Part shown: positions 21,597-33,540 of the stretch, in pieces
Layout of the letters: each line of letters begins with the position of its first letter
Position numbering within the stretch: the stretch's first letter is position 1
Program-made: the position numbers and the translations under genes
Notes under the pieces: model-generated
The model's database searches: none
The model's input: the letters and a program-made list of their open reading frames with translations, nothing else
Told to the model about the DNA's origin: nothing
From: Phymorhynchus buccinoides
Taxonomy: Eukaryota; Mollusca; Gastropoda; Neogastropoda; Raphitomidae
DNA length: 64,000 nucleotides
Direction: 5' to 3'
Assembly (NCBI GenBank): GCA_017654935.2
Contig: CM065690.1
Coordinates: 32,068,435 to 32,132,434, forward strand

Positions 21597-21837
21597 CTGC
21601 AGAAGAAAGGCCCCCAGTGTCCATCCAAACACCTTTGGCCCAATACACCGTCGCCACAGAAACTGCCACTCAGCCATCATGCGTTCCGTGTCTGTCAGTT
21701 GCCCGGAGTCTGAGGTGCACGTGTACCTACGAGTGCTGGTGCCCTCGCCATCCAGCATTACCGGTGTGTCCCACAACCACCGCAGGAAGTCCAGGTTGGC
21801 GCATGTGCAGGACAGCGGGTTTCCTTGGAGGGACAGT
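21597..21837 (-). CDS. TLR B, coding exon 2 (LRRCT and start of membrane segment)
   Basis: A 241 bp exon with acceptor TGATCTTTCAG and donor CAG/GTAAAA, the same phases as the A exon. It encodes the cysteine cap (NPLSCTCANLDFLRWL and two later cysteines) and the first half of the membrane segment. It is separated from the ectodomain exon by only 474 bp, since B lacks the retrotransposon that lengthens this intron in A. Confidence 0.9.
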
Positions 21838-21949
21838 CTGAAAGATCATCAACGAAGAGACTTAATAAGTTGGTATGAACGCACAAATCTTGTTAGAGAA
21901 ACTTTCAAGCCAGCCCTATACTGACTTGCGTCCTATTGCATTTTTAACT

Positions 21950-24417
21950 AAGCCTTACAACTATTGGTTAAGCTATATGATCATAAGTAGGCCTTATCAG
22001 GTTAAAACTTCATCATGTTAAAAGTTAGGGCTAAGAAGTGCAAGGATAAGATTTTAGCAAGTGAAGACCGCAGATTACCTTCAATATCAAGAATTTGTAG
22101 TATGATAACAGCCCACAAAACGTTTAGGAAAACAGCCAGTTTTCATTTTCAAGAACTGCTTAATGTAAGCAAGATTCTAAATGGTTGGAAGGATGCCCAA
22201 TACAGGCTTACTAAAAGGAAAAAAACCCGGATTGAAAGTAACTATAATTTCTTCTAAATCGTGATATGGTTTTAAATAACTCTGTATAAACTGAGATTCA
22301 TGACATTTTACCTGATTGGATGACGCACTGTCAGCGTATCCAATGACGACCGTTCTGATGGGGTCAAAGACGTGATGTCATTGTAGGAAAGGTCAAGAAC
22401 AGTCAGGTTCGGGTGAAGGTCGGTGTTGACAGGCATAGACTGAAAACTGTTGTAGGACAGGAGAAGGTTCTCCAGCTTTTCCTGGCTAGGCAGGCTGGCT
22501 CGTTCTATTTCCAGAAGCCAGTTCCTGGAGAGGTCCAGAGTTTCCAGTCTGGTCAGCCGCTTCAACAGACGATGCGCTCGTGTCCGTATGTCGGCCACAG
22601 TCAAGTGTGAGTTGGACAGGTACAGATGTTTCAACGAAGGCAGATGGTCGAACAGGTTGTCGCTGATTTTATCGCAGTAGTTGCCACTGAGGTCTAAGGT
22701 CTCCAGAGAGTCCAGACCGACCACTGTGGTCATGCAATGAGAAAGAGCACCGTAAGACAGGTCTAGGACCTGAAGGCTGTCTGCAGACGTGAAGTATACA
22801 ACAGATGGCGGAGGGTTGAAAAAGGAAAAGGATGATGAACAATTCATGTACGTTAGTTTGGGTGGTATAGAGACAGTTGGCAGGAATCCATCCTGTGGTT
22901 TCTCACTTCCACGATTTCCGCAGTCCAAAGCTTCGCTCAGGATGCATGCAGAATTCTTCAGAGAGTACACTTTTTGTTCCTGGAACAGAAACGTTGTCAG
23001 ATTCTTGTACAGAGAAAGCATATTGAATAGAGCCAGTGCGTCCCCTGTGATATGATTCTCTGAAACATCAAAGTGCTCAATACATCGAGCAAACAATGTG
23101 TCCGCTGTTAGAGCCACTGCATGAGTTGTCCACCTCTCTAAATGAGACATGGCCAGACTGATACGACGGACGCAAATGTTCTTGAGATATTTCGTGTTTT
23201 TACGGTCAATGGTGTAGTATTCTGGCCGATTCCTGCCCATACGCTCAATGTTGATTTCTTCCATGCTTTGCCCTTGTAAACCATACAGAGACAAAAGAGC
23301 AATGCTGGGCTTCAGAGACCCGTTGTCGCCGAGATTTAGGAATTTCAGCATGGGCAAGTCACAAAAAGCACAGGTGTCTATGAATACCACCGGGCAAGAC
23401 TGAACCACAAGTGTCTCTAAAGACGAGTTCTTAAAACCTGTGAATGTTTCATTCCTGAATATGTGAGCCTGGCAGTTGTGATGCAAGTCCAGAGTTTTGA
23501 TGAACGGCATTTTGGCAAAGTCTTCACCAAAGTACAGATAAAAAAAGGAATCAATAGAAAAGGTTTTAACGGACACAAGATCGTTGAACACACCGTCTGG
23601 ATAACCATTGCCGTCTATACTGCCAGCGATGTTAAAAACGAGTGAAAATGTCTCTACAGACCCTAATGGAGCGAACACTCCCCGAGGCAAGGAAACGTGT
23701 TCGAACTGTAACTGGTTGTAGTCCAGGTTGATTTCAGTCAGCATGTTCAGCCCAGCAAAAGCCAGAGGCTCCAGCCTGGCCAAGAGGTTGTGGCCGACGT
23801 TGAGGTACTTGAGGCTGGTCAGCTCCATAAAGGTGTGATTTTCTAATGTCTCCAAACGGTTCTCACTTAGGTCCAGGGAGGTCAGATGTCCCAGACCACT
23901 GAATGCTCCAGGAGAGAGTGAGGTCAAGTTGTTGCTCTGCAGGTTCAGGGTCAACAGTGAAGGGAGCCCACGGAAGGAGGCATCCGCTAGCCTCGTGAGG
24001 TGGTTGTGGTGGAGATCCAGGGAGGTCAAAGCTGACAGGTTACCAAAGGAATCTTCTCTGACATTCCTCAGCAGGTTGTGCCCCATGTCCAAACTCTGCA
24101 TGGCCTCCGCCCCTCGTAGACTGGTCTGGTTGAGATGTGTGATGACGTTGTGACTGACGTCCATGTGCCGCACGTGGGAAAGAAACAGCGGAGGAAGGTC
24201 TGGGAGGTGAGGTAGCTGGCTGTGGCTCCAGTCCAGCCATACTGCATCACCAGGGGAAAGGTCAGGCAATGTGGTCGGAGAATCGCCCGAGCAGTGCACG
24301 TGCACCCCGTCGGACTGAGGTAGGACAGAGCAGGCCCTGGTCAGGACAGAACTGACACAGCACAAGGTGAGGACTGGAAGGATTGGAAGGCTGAGCGACA
24401 GCATGGTGGACACCTGC
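21950..24417 (-). repeat. segmental block shared with TLR D (B copy)
   Basis: A 2,468 bp block matching 51331-53798 at a constant offset of 29,381 bases, so with no indels. I counted roughly ten substitutions. It covers the complete ectodomain exon and about 360 bp of the following intron. Identity ends abruptly on both sides; the upstream edge falls within three bases of the splice acceptor. Confidence 0.92.
22312..24404 (-). CDS. Toll-like receptor B, coding exon 1 (signal peptide and LRR ectodomain)
   Basis: Intact ectodomain exon of a TLR of about 957 aa (exons 24404-22312, 21837-21597, 20599-20324, 16897-16634). It starts MLSLSLPILPVLTLCC, a signal peptide, with the same CCACCATG context as A. 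LRRs run through the exon, with the same blocks as A (LTSLDLHHNHL, LLTLNLQSNNL, LTEINLDYNQL). It ends CCAATCAG/GTAAAA in phase 2. The sequence upstream of the acceptor (ACACAAGCAG/GTGTCC) is unlike that of A, C and D, and the reading frame stays open to an earlier ATG at 24449, so an alternative start without splicing is possible. The whole exon is nearly identical to that of D. I found no counterpart of the A/C/D 5' exon upstream. Confidence 0.92.
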
Positions 24418-25590
24418 TTGTGTGAAAACTTCCGTGTATATTTGAACACAGCTGTATACTACAGTGACACATTATTGGCCTATTGTTTTGTAAACAGACC
24501 ATTTTTCTGTAATCAGGGGTCATACAAACCCATGAAGTTTAAAAAAACACAGTCTGAAGCTCTGGAAAAGGCTTCAATTGAAAACAACAAAATACACACA
24601 AAAATGGCAACACTAACAAAAATAAGCTTTATAAAAGACACTGAAAATGAAGATAGAGGCCCTTTTAAATATAAGATGAGTTTGTGTGCTTATTTATTTC
24701 ATTTACACACTAAGTTACTCATCAATTAATTTATACCAAGCAGACTTTAAATCACATTTCTTCCAACTTCTTTAGATAATTAATGCACCTACTAAAATAA
24801 TGTTTTCATGAGTTTTACACTCCAATAAGTATATTTGATTTACCCAAGTCTATCAATTTGCTAAATTGACTGAAATTTAATAACTAATATATAAACGAAA
24901 CGTGAGACAATAAGGCATAAACGTACTGCAGTATGATAGTTTATAATGAAGCTTTTTACCCTTTGTTATTCTGTTAGTAAACAAAAAAGCCTGCGGAAAA
25001 AGTCGGTAGAAAGGAAGATAGATTTAAAAGGAAAAGGAAAGAAATGTGGAAGGTGGGGGGATGGGGGGGATGATGATGAAGGCCTGACAAAAATATAAGT
25101 AGACAGAAGTGGGGCAAGGTAGGATTATTTCCTATATATATATCAGCAAATTTTATTATTATTATCTTTTTATAACACAGAACAAATAAAGTTAATGATA
25201 CCGGAGTTTGTTTCTGAGGTTCACAAAATACAGGGCATTGGATTAAACAAAAGTTGAACTAAAGAAAAATATATTGTATATATTTTTTATTGTGTTTTAT
25301 TTATTCATTTATTTATGTTATTATTCTTTATTGTGTATTTCCAATCTGACTTATTTCAGTTTCACAGGAAGATTTGCATTATTTGGTTGTATCCACATGT
25401 CAAGTTAAGCACTAAAAGTGAAGTGCCTGAACATCTCATTGTTAATGAAATATGCCAAAATATTTGACTCCCCAAGGCATCTTCTTCTTCTTCTTCTTCT
25501 GCGTTCCCAGGCCATAGGGCCACAATGGGTACGTATGTGTCCGTTTTCCAGTTTTCACTGGTGTCCTCGCTGCATTCAGCCGACACATTC
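24418..25590. other. TLR B upstream region, no recognisable gene
   Basis: AT-rich unique-looking sequence. It contains a short poly-G stretch near 25060 and a CTTCTT run at 25485. It should contain the promoter of TLR B, but I see neither the ETS-like block nor the splice donor found upstream of A, C and D. Confidence 0.4.
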
Positions 25591-25599
25591 CGATTTCGA

Positions 25600-26165
25600 A
25601 GGAGCTCAAAGGAGAAAAACTATATGGAATATTGTTTTTAGAAAAAAGGCAGAAGAATGGGCCAATAAGTCAGAAAGATAGCAGATGACACAAAGCAAAG
25701 GGAAAAGGCAGAGTCAAAGAGAGACAGATTAGAGGAAGTTACAAGCACAGAACTTCCAGTTCCAGAAGGTGGTGGAACCATTTGCACAGAAGATCCCCCA
25801 GTATCCCCACAGGGGTGGCGTGGGGGAGGCATCAAATACTATAATGTGATTGTTCAATGCAACTGTTTGGAATGTTTGTTATTGTTGTTGCTTGTATATC
25901 GCTCAGACAGTTTCCTGCCATGTGAGCGCAGATGCATATTGCTGCCTTTATGCGCCTAACTAAGAGATAGTTAGAACAAGCATGTCTGTCTTCGGCTAGA
26001 GAAAATCTTTGTAAGAATTTATTGAACAAATCAAGAGAATGGCAAAGGCAGAGAGAGAGAGTCGATGACAGCTAGTAAGCAAAATTACAAGGCAGAGTCA
26101 AAGAGAGTGACGGATTAGAGGAAGTTGCAAGCACAGAACTTCCAGAAGGTGGGGGAACTATTTGT
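25600..26165 (-). repeat. dispersed repeat family Y, two copies
   Basis: Two tandem-like copies of a dispersed sequence, recognisable by GCACAGAACTTCCAG with AGGTGG, by GATTAGAGGAAGTT, and (second copy only, 25895 onward) by CGCCTAACTAAGA and TCGGCTAGAGAAAATCTT. Other copies are at 27110-27430, 46885-47110, 47190-47500 and 55845-56085. No coding capacity is seen; the class is unknown. Confidence 0.65.
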
Positions 26166-26169
26166 ATGA

Positions 26170-26216
26170 AAGCCCCCCCCCCCTCCCCCCCCTCCCCCCC
26201 CCCCCCCCCCCCCCCG
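26170..26216. repeat. poly-C tract
   Basis: C-rich run of about 45 bp with a few T, at the end of the family Y copy. Confidence 0.9.
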
Positions 26217-27109
26217 ATGTCCCCACGGGGAGACTTGTGATTTAGAATTTTGAAGGGGTTTTCTGTGTTTTATTAGAGAGATGCATGATTTTGCCTATAT
26301 ACAAAGTACAAATGATCTCCCTGGGATTACTTTTTTTTCTATATATTAATTATTTCACATGATTACGTTTGCAATGTATCACATTTTAAAAACACATTAG
26401 ATTAAGGATCTGTTTTTCTTAGCATTCCTGGACTGTCTAGGGTTACAATGTTTATATTTTTGTTAGTAATTTTCTTTAAAATAATCACGACAAAGAGCAA
26501 TTTCGTGACCTTGATACCCCCGTCCCCACCCCCCGGTTCTGACCTCCACAAGTTTTGCCCTGTGCTTTAGCTCGGAGAAATACCTCTGCTAATTCCGTGG
26601 CTCTAGGCTGTGATCTCGATTTTACACTGCACATTTCATAAGATTTTATAGTAAACTATGCATGCAAAACCAAAAGAAAGCCCAAACCAAATAAAGCAAC
26701 CACTGTACACAAAAATAGACTTACCCACGCAAACCATGCAATCAATGAATGATGCGTTGCTTGCGACACTTTTAAGCGAAGGTGCCAAGATTGACCAAAA
26801 CGTAATCACGTATGTCGCTCTTCAGGACAGGGTCTATTCGTCTGCTTTAGAATCACCACACGACTGGACCATAAGCCACACTATACCCCCCCCCCCTCCT
26901 GCAACCCCCTGCGGGTTTTATGAGACATATACCCCACGGAAGCCTGGCCCCTAAGCTATCAAAAGCAGGGTGTTTGCCTTCGATCATCCTCCGGGTGTGG
27001 ATGTGGCAAGGGCACAAACTTACGGTACTCCGAAATGATGTGCGTCAAGTAGTCCACGACACAAAACTTATTTTTGCACCTGAAAACTGATACCAAAACT
27101 AATTATAGG
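26217..27109. other. no recognisable gene
   Basis: AT-rich sequence with one open frame of 98 codons on the plus strand (26658-26954) that has no recognisable domain and ends in a proline run made by a C tract. I do not regard it as a gene. Confidence 0.3.
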
Positions 27110-27430
27110 GATACCAGGAGCTCTTTTGTACAAATAGTTCCCACACCTTCTGGAAATCCTGTGCTTGTTTCTTTTTCCAATCTGTCGGTCTCTTTGACTC
27201 AGCATTTATCCTTCACTTAGTGTCATCTACTGTCGTTCTTCCTTACTGGTCCATTCTCCCGCTTTTTTTCTTCTAGAAACCCCTATAAAGATTTTCTACA
27301 GCTGAAGACAGACATCCTGGGCCTAACTATTTTCTTAGTTAGACGCTTACAGTATGACGCATTGGGCTCATATGACAGAGGACTGTTTGAGTGATCGACA
27401 AAGTAAGAGATGCAAGGAGACTGCTATCAC
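27110..27430 (+). repeat. dispersed repeat family Y copy
   Basis: Forward copy: CACACCTTCTGGAAATCCTG, GGTCTCTTTGACTC, CTGGGCCTAACTATTT and GACGCATTGGGCTC match the reverse copies at 25600-26165 and the forward copies at 47190 and 55845. Confidence 0.65.
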
Positions 27431-27539
27431 GATTATGGTTTGAACATATTGATATTTGTATATATTTGTCTGATAGTACTAAACATTAGATAATAGCATA
27501 CTCATGTTAATGTGACATGGAAATGTCTCATAATAATAT

Positions 27540-27600
27540 AAACACGCAGCTCAGTAATTGTCCTCAGAGACATGCAGCTCAGTAATTGTCCTCAGAGACA
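27540..27600. repeat. short tandem repeat of about 31 bp
   Basis: The block GCAGCTCAGTAATTGTCCTC is repeated two to three times at 27546-27615. Confidence 0.7.
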
Positions 27601-28163
27601 TGCAGCTCAGTAATGATCCTCTAAAACCATCTGTGCACATACAAAATGGTTTGTAACCCATACATTTAGTTGGTAAAAAGATAACAGACCCTGATAGATG
27701 CAAATGTAAAGCTGTTAGTGCAATAAGGCAGGAAAACCCCACCAAGACTACTGCTAGACAGTTTGTCTACATCATTCAGTTTGAAGACAACAAGTGTGAT
27801 GCAAAAACGATATTAATTGACACACAAATTAATAAACGCAAGGGCACAACCAATCAGGCTTTTTTTTTATATTGACATATGCAAGAACTACTCTCCGTTT
27901 TGCTCTAGCACACTTCTCCCATGTTCATGATCATTTTAGAAAATGCTACCAGAACTTTCTAACGAACCAACATTGGTGAGAAATGCCTCTGATGGTCAAA
28001 GTGAGGATAAAGCTACATACCCTAAGACGCACTGGAATTCTGTCCCAGTCAAACGAGCATCTTACAACTATGCGTACAGTTTGATTTGTGTTCGATATTT
28101 GCATTGTAGGATTCACAGAAGGGACAGTTCCACCATCATTGTGACATATTGAATGTCTAGCTC

Positions 28164-28787
28164 TTGAAGGATGCACGTTGCCCCAAATCCAGAAGATGTT
28201 TCTTCTATATACAAACATTGCCCCAGTACATTGTTTTTATATTGAGGGTGGCAATATTTATCTCTGAAGACATTGTAGGGGCAGCACCGAAATGCTCTCC
28301 ATGGTTGCTTTGCATAAAGCAGTCTCCAGCTCCAGAAGCGAAGTATAAGAATAAGAGTACACCAGATATATCTTCTCTGCACTACCAGCTGAATGGTAGA
28401 GTCATGTCAAACAGGAAATGTTTGGGTATTATCCACCAACTCTCAGGAAAAAGCCTGACAACGATCTTGTCCCACAGAGTTCAAGAGTTGTTCCGCTTTT
28501 CACCAGACACACATTGTAAATGTGTGCCTGAGATGTCACTGTCTTTTTCTGCTGATTTAGTCACACACTTCACAAATCTGCTTCTTTCTAAAACTGTAGA
28601 ATGTTCTTATCCACAAAATGGTAATAGAATGTTTGTTGCTGACTGTAAATCTCAAAATGCTATTTATGTTTGTCATTATACGACTAAGCGACTACCTGAA
28701 ATAACTACAGCTGTAGTTTTCGTGAATGTACTAAAATCTGTGTCAGTCAGTGGCATTATTTTTGTACCTGGCCTGTGTCCTTCATAA
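28164..28787 (+). other. unidentified 207-codon open reading frame
   Basis: The longest non-repeat open frame between TLR B and TLR C. It begins MKDARCPKSRRCFF and has several cysteines and hydrophobic stretches, but no motif I recognise. A separate short open stretch on the plus strand (about 27667-27874) contains DPDRCKCKAVSAIRQENP and is likewise unidentified. The two may be remnants of one decayed gene or mobile element. No start context, splice signals or homology support either of them. Confidence 0.2.
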
Positions 28788-29830
28788 TATATAATGATGT
28801 AGACAAAGTGTCCAAGAGTTCTTTTATCTCTTTCCATTGTGGTTTTGCATCGTTGAATCTGCAGATTTTAACGCTAGTAACCCTAGTAAGGTTCATACAG
28901 TGAAATACTATAGATGATGAAGGGCAGTCATCTTGATGTCCATGCATTAGGCATGATGCTACCTCTTAAATGGCTTCCAAATGTCTTTTGGTAAACACAT
29001 AATTTTAATTTCTTGCATTTGCAACATAGCCATTTTCATTAGATGCAGATACTCGAATCCCATCAGCCAGAGTACAATTAAACCTAAAGGAATGTAACTG
29101 ATTGCTTTATAATTGTATGGCAGGAATAGTGAATGTCTTATGTTTATAATTAAAAACAAACCTAAACAAACTAAGAAAACACCCCATCTGGGAGAAAAAT
29201 GAAAGTTGTCATGTGTCAGGCTTATGGCATCATAAAACCATGTGATGTCTGGCAGTTTGTGTCTTTCTTACCCTGTGTTGAATTCATCTTTATAATGCAC
29301 AAAGTATAATACTGAAAGTTGAATACCAAAAGGACAATCACATTTCCCAGTAAAACGCAAAAAGGTACTATACCGGCAAAAGAGAATGTTGACACCACCG
29401 TTTGGCATTTAACTGGAAATAAGAGTTGTATTTTTGCATTTCAACCATCAAAATGTGAATAATTTTGTTTGAAAAGAAGTAAAAAGTAATTTTAGCAAAG
29501 ATGAAGTCAGAAACTATTGTAAAAATGGAAGCATATATCATCCCATATGTAATTTGTGTCTTGCATGACGGGGTTCAAGTATCGGCATGTGCGTAACTTC
29601 AAGACGTCCCTGACAGTTCACCCAGAGGATGATTGAGGGCAAACATCCTGATTTGTGTTTGTTAGGGTCCAGACTACTAAAAAAAATATGGTCTGCAAAA
29701 ATCCGCAGGTGGGTGCATGATTTCGTTTTCTGGCTCACGGCCTTGTCTCTGCGCTCCAGTGCCACTCACGTGACTATTATTAAGAAAACAGTGTCTCAAT
29801 GTTTGAACACTGAGCGCACCTAGTATCGGT
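28788..29830. other. no recognisable gene
   Basis: AT-rich sequence with short open frames only and no repeats I could match elsewhere in the window. Confidence 0.3.
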
Positions 29831-29903
29831 TGAGCAAACAACCAACACGGCTAGTTGGGTCTCTCTCTGTCTGACTTTCTCTCTGTCTCTGTCTCTCTTT
29901 CAG

Positions 29904-29909
<6 letters not shown>

Positions 29910-29993
<84 letters not shown>

Positions 29994-30162
29994 TCTTAGT
30001 CTCTCTCTCAACGTCTCCATCTGTCTTTGTTTCTGCTTACTGTCTCCTTCGCTCTGCTTCTCGTAGTCTCTAGACATGTTTCTCTTTCTTTCATTGTCTC
30101 TCTCATTACTTATCTCCCCTTTGCTGTCTGTTTCTCTGTCTCTATCTCTCCACTCTCTCCTT

Positions 30163-30250
<88 letters not shown>
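29910..30250. repeat. (TC)n microsatellites
   Basis: Two pure TC tracts (about 29920-29990 and 30168-30248) separated by T- and C-rich sequence. Confidence 0.93.
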
Positions 30251-30436
30251 TAGCTCTTAGGAATAAATACAAGTCTTATATCATTTGCTTTGCAATCTGT
30301 ATGTATGCTTAACATCAGAAACCCATAATCGTGTTTACTGCATTTGTGGGGGGTGGGGGTGGAGGAGGGGTAGACTTAAATCTGACCCTCATAATTAAGT
30401 CCGTTTATAGCCCACTGTAGGAAACAAAGAAAATAA

Positions 30437-31057
30437 TGGCCCTTTTTAGTGTCCCACTTCGGTTACAATGTAATGATTGTTTGACAACAACAACAATAGC
30501 AGCAGCAGCAGCAACAACAACAACAACAATGTTATGGCCATGTTCAGTGTCCCACTTCGGTTACAATGTAATGATTGTTTGACAACAACAATAGCAGCAG
30601 CAACAACAACAACAACAACAATGTTATGGCCATGTTCAGTGTCCCACTTCGGTTACAATGTATTGATTGTTTGACAACAACAATAGCAGCAGCAACAACA
30701 ACAACAACAACAATGTTATGGCCATGTTCAGTGTCCCACTTCGGTTACAATGTATTGATTGTTTGACAACAACAATGGCAGCAGCAACAACAACAACAAC
30801 AATGTTATGGCCATGTTCAGTGTCCCACTTCAGTTACAATGTATTGATTGTTTGACAACAACAATGGCAGCAGCAACAACAACAACAACAATGTTATGGC
30901 CATGTTCAGTGTCCCACTTCAGTTACAATGTATTGATTGCTTGACAACAACAATAGCAGCAGCAACAACAACAACAACAACAATGTTATGGCCCTTTTCA
31001 GTGTCCCACTTCGGTTACAATGTATTGATTGTTTGACAACAACAATGGCAACAAACG

Positions 31058-31089
<32 letters not shown>

Positions 31090-31740
31090 TTATGGCCCTT
31101 TTCAGTGTCCCACTTCAGTTACAATGTATTGATTGTTTGACAACAACAATAGCAGCAGCAACAACAACAACAAACCATGTTATGGCCATGTTCAGTGTCC
31201 CACTTCAGTTACAATGTATTGATTGTTTGACAACAATAATGGCAGCAGCAACAACAACAACAAACAATGTTATGGCCCTTTTCAGTGTCCCACTTCAGTT
31301 ACAATGTATTGATTGTTTGACAACAACAATAGCAGCAGTAACAACAACAACAACAACCATGTTATGGCCATGTTCAGTGTCCCACTTCGGTTACAATGTA
31401 TTGATTGTTTGACAACAACAATGGCAGCAGCAACAACAACAACAATGTTATGGCCATGTTCAGTGTCCCACTTCAGTTACAATGTATTGATTGTTTGACA
31501 ACAACAATAGCAGCAGCAGCAACAACAACAACAACAACGTTATGGCCCTTTTCAGTGTCCCACTTCGGTTACAATGTATTGATTGTTTGACAACAACAAT
31601 AGCAGCAGCAACAACAACAACAACAATGTTATGGCCATGTTCAGTGTCCCACTTCGGTTACAATGTATTGATTGTTTGACAACAACAATAGCAGCAGCAG
31701 CAACAACAACAACAATGTTATAGCCCTTTTCAGTGGAACA
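30437..31740 (+). repeat. minisatellite of about 86-104 bp with internal (CAA)n
   Basis: About fourteen tandem units. Each has a constant part (GTGTCCCACTTCGGTTACAA, then TGATTGTTTGACAACAACAA), a GCAGCAGCAACAA core and TGTTATGGCC. Unit length varies with the number of CAA triplets. Overlapping open frames of about 60 codons (MFDNNNSSSNNNN type) recur once per unit and are a product of the repeat. Diverged half-units continue to about 31860. Confidence 0.93.
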
Positions 31741-31860
31741 TTTTAGTCACAATGTTATGATTGTTTAACAAAAACATTTATGGGCTTTTCAGTTCCACTG
31801 TTTGATTACAATGTCATAATTGCTGCATGAACAATTTGATAGCCCTTTTCAGTGACCTCT

Positions 31861-32270
31861 TTTAATACAACGTTTTTCCATTGAATGTGTTCTGTCTTCT
31901 GTAGGCTTGTTGCACAATATTATGAACTTTAAGTTTATTTGACTCTCCCTAGGCCCTCTTATAACACAATGTAATTCTGAACACTTCTGCATATAGTACT
32001 GTCAACACTGTTTCGCCTCGTGTTGATCTTTGATCAACTGAATTTCTTGTTCAAATATTTGGTATATCTACAATATGTGTATGCCCAAACTGGCCATTCC
32101 GGTATGAACTTCCTGTTCTGGAACTTTCATTTTGCTTGGTTGTCAACTCCTAGAACAAAGACTGCATAATGTCATGTTGAATATAACAATCTATAAAAGC
32201 TTTTATTGATTTGATTTTATCGATATCATTATTATTGTGTTCGTTCTTGTGTCAAAAATGTCTCATGTAA
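31861..32270. other. no recognisable feature
   Basis: AT-rich unique-looking sequence between the CAA minisatellite and dispersed repeat X. Confidence 0.3.
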
Positions 32271-32289
32271 AAAATTTAACGGTTTTCAG

Positions 32290-32950
32290 GTAGTCCTGAA
32301 CAAGCTTTTTGTATTGCTGAATCTTTCAAGCACTATTTGACCACTGTCACAGCAAAAAACTGAAACTGACTGCAACGTCACTGGAACATACAACAAACAA
32401 ACTACAGGACAAGTGTAAAGTGACGTTATTTTATTGACAAGAGACAAAGCAAAATTACTGGATATTTCGGCGAATGCGCCTTTATCAACACAGACAAACA
32501 AGAAAACAGCAAACAGCAAATATAGCAAAAGGAGCAAAAAAGCAGGCAACAAAAGGAGCAAAAAAATCAACAAGATCAAAAAACAATACTTCTCCTCTAC
32601 AGTCCAATGCGTAAATAATACAACCAAGTTCAAACCAAAGAGCAAGGCATGCATTTGTGAACACAAATCAAGAGAAAAAAAGAAAGAAAGAAAGAAAGAA
32701 AGAAATGTTTTGAAATGAGAGAGGTTTTGGACAGTGAGTATGCAATCATAAATAGCAGAAGTTGGAAACAAGGGTCAGTTGGGTGTGGAGTAGGGGGTGG
32801 GGAGAGGGGAAAAGGGGTTTAGATTGTTGGGTGAAGAGAACAAATCTCGTGCTAAAGTGGACACATGTAGCAGAAACTGACATTATATTGCAATTAAAAA
32901 ATAAAAATGATATAAAAACTAAATAACTAGAAGTACGTTTGTACATTTTC
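32290..32950 (-). repeat. dispersed repeat family X, minus copy
   Basis: About 650 bp related to 56440-57115 in the opposite orientation. Shared landmarks are TTGATAAAGGCGCATTCGCC (as complement), a run of GCTCCTTTTGCT-type repeats and the segment around GTGGACACATGTAGC. The open frame on its minus strand is hydrophobic and repeat-made. The class is unknown. Confidence 0.65.
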
Positions 32951-33049
32951 AGGGAATACAGAGTTCAACACTGGGGAAGGGGAGAGGGCAGTGGGGGTGG
33001 AACCTTCTTCGCTTAGCTGTGGCTATTGAATCCCTGTCCCCCCGACCCG

Positions 33050-33070
33050 GGGCGCGCGCGCGCGCGCCCG

Positions 33071-33168
<98 letters not shown>

Positions 33169-33250
33169 CGAGAGAGGAGAGAGAGAGAGAGAGAGGAGAG
33201 AAAGGGGGGGGGGGATTGGTGTCGGGAAATAGGGGGGTGGGGGGGGGAGG
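33050..33250. repeat. (GC)n, (GA)n and poly-G tracts
   Basis: A short CG alternation (33052-33067), a GA tract of about 100 bp, and G-rich sequence up to 33250. Confidence 0.93.
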
Positions 33251-33335
33251 GGTCGTCGCCTAGCGCATCAAACCCTCACATAATTCAGAATGCAAAATAA
33301 GCTTGTAAAAATTATACACCAATAGGAGCAGATAT

Positions 33336-33378
33336 TTGCACGCACGCACGCACGCACACGCGCACGCACACGCGCACA

Positions 33379-33466
<88 letters not shown>
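33336..33466. repeat. (CACG)n/(CA)n microsatellite
   Basis: Mixed CGCA units followed by pure CA. It sits 75 bp from the far end of the C array, just as a similar tract (1102-1219) sits next to the A array, which suggests both were copied together in the TLR duplication. Confidence 0.93.
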
Positions 33467-33467
<1 letters not shown>

Positions 33468-33540
33468 CAATATGTATGTTACTCTCATATACTCGCCGAC
33501 TCCAACATATGCTCACAAACATTTGCGAGCACACACAATT

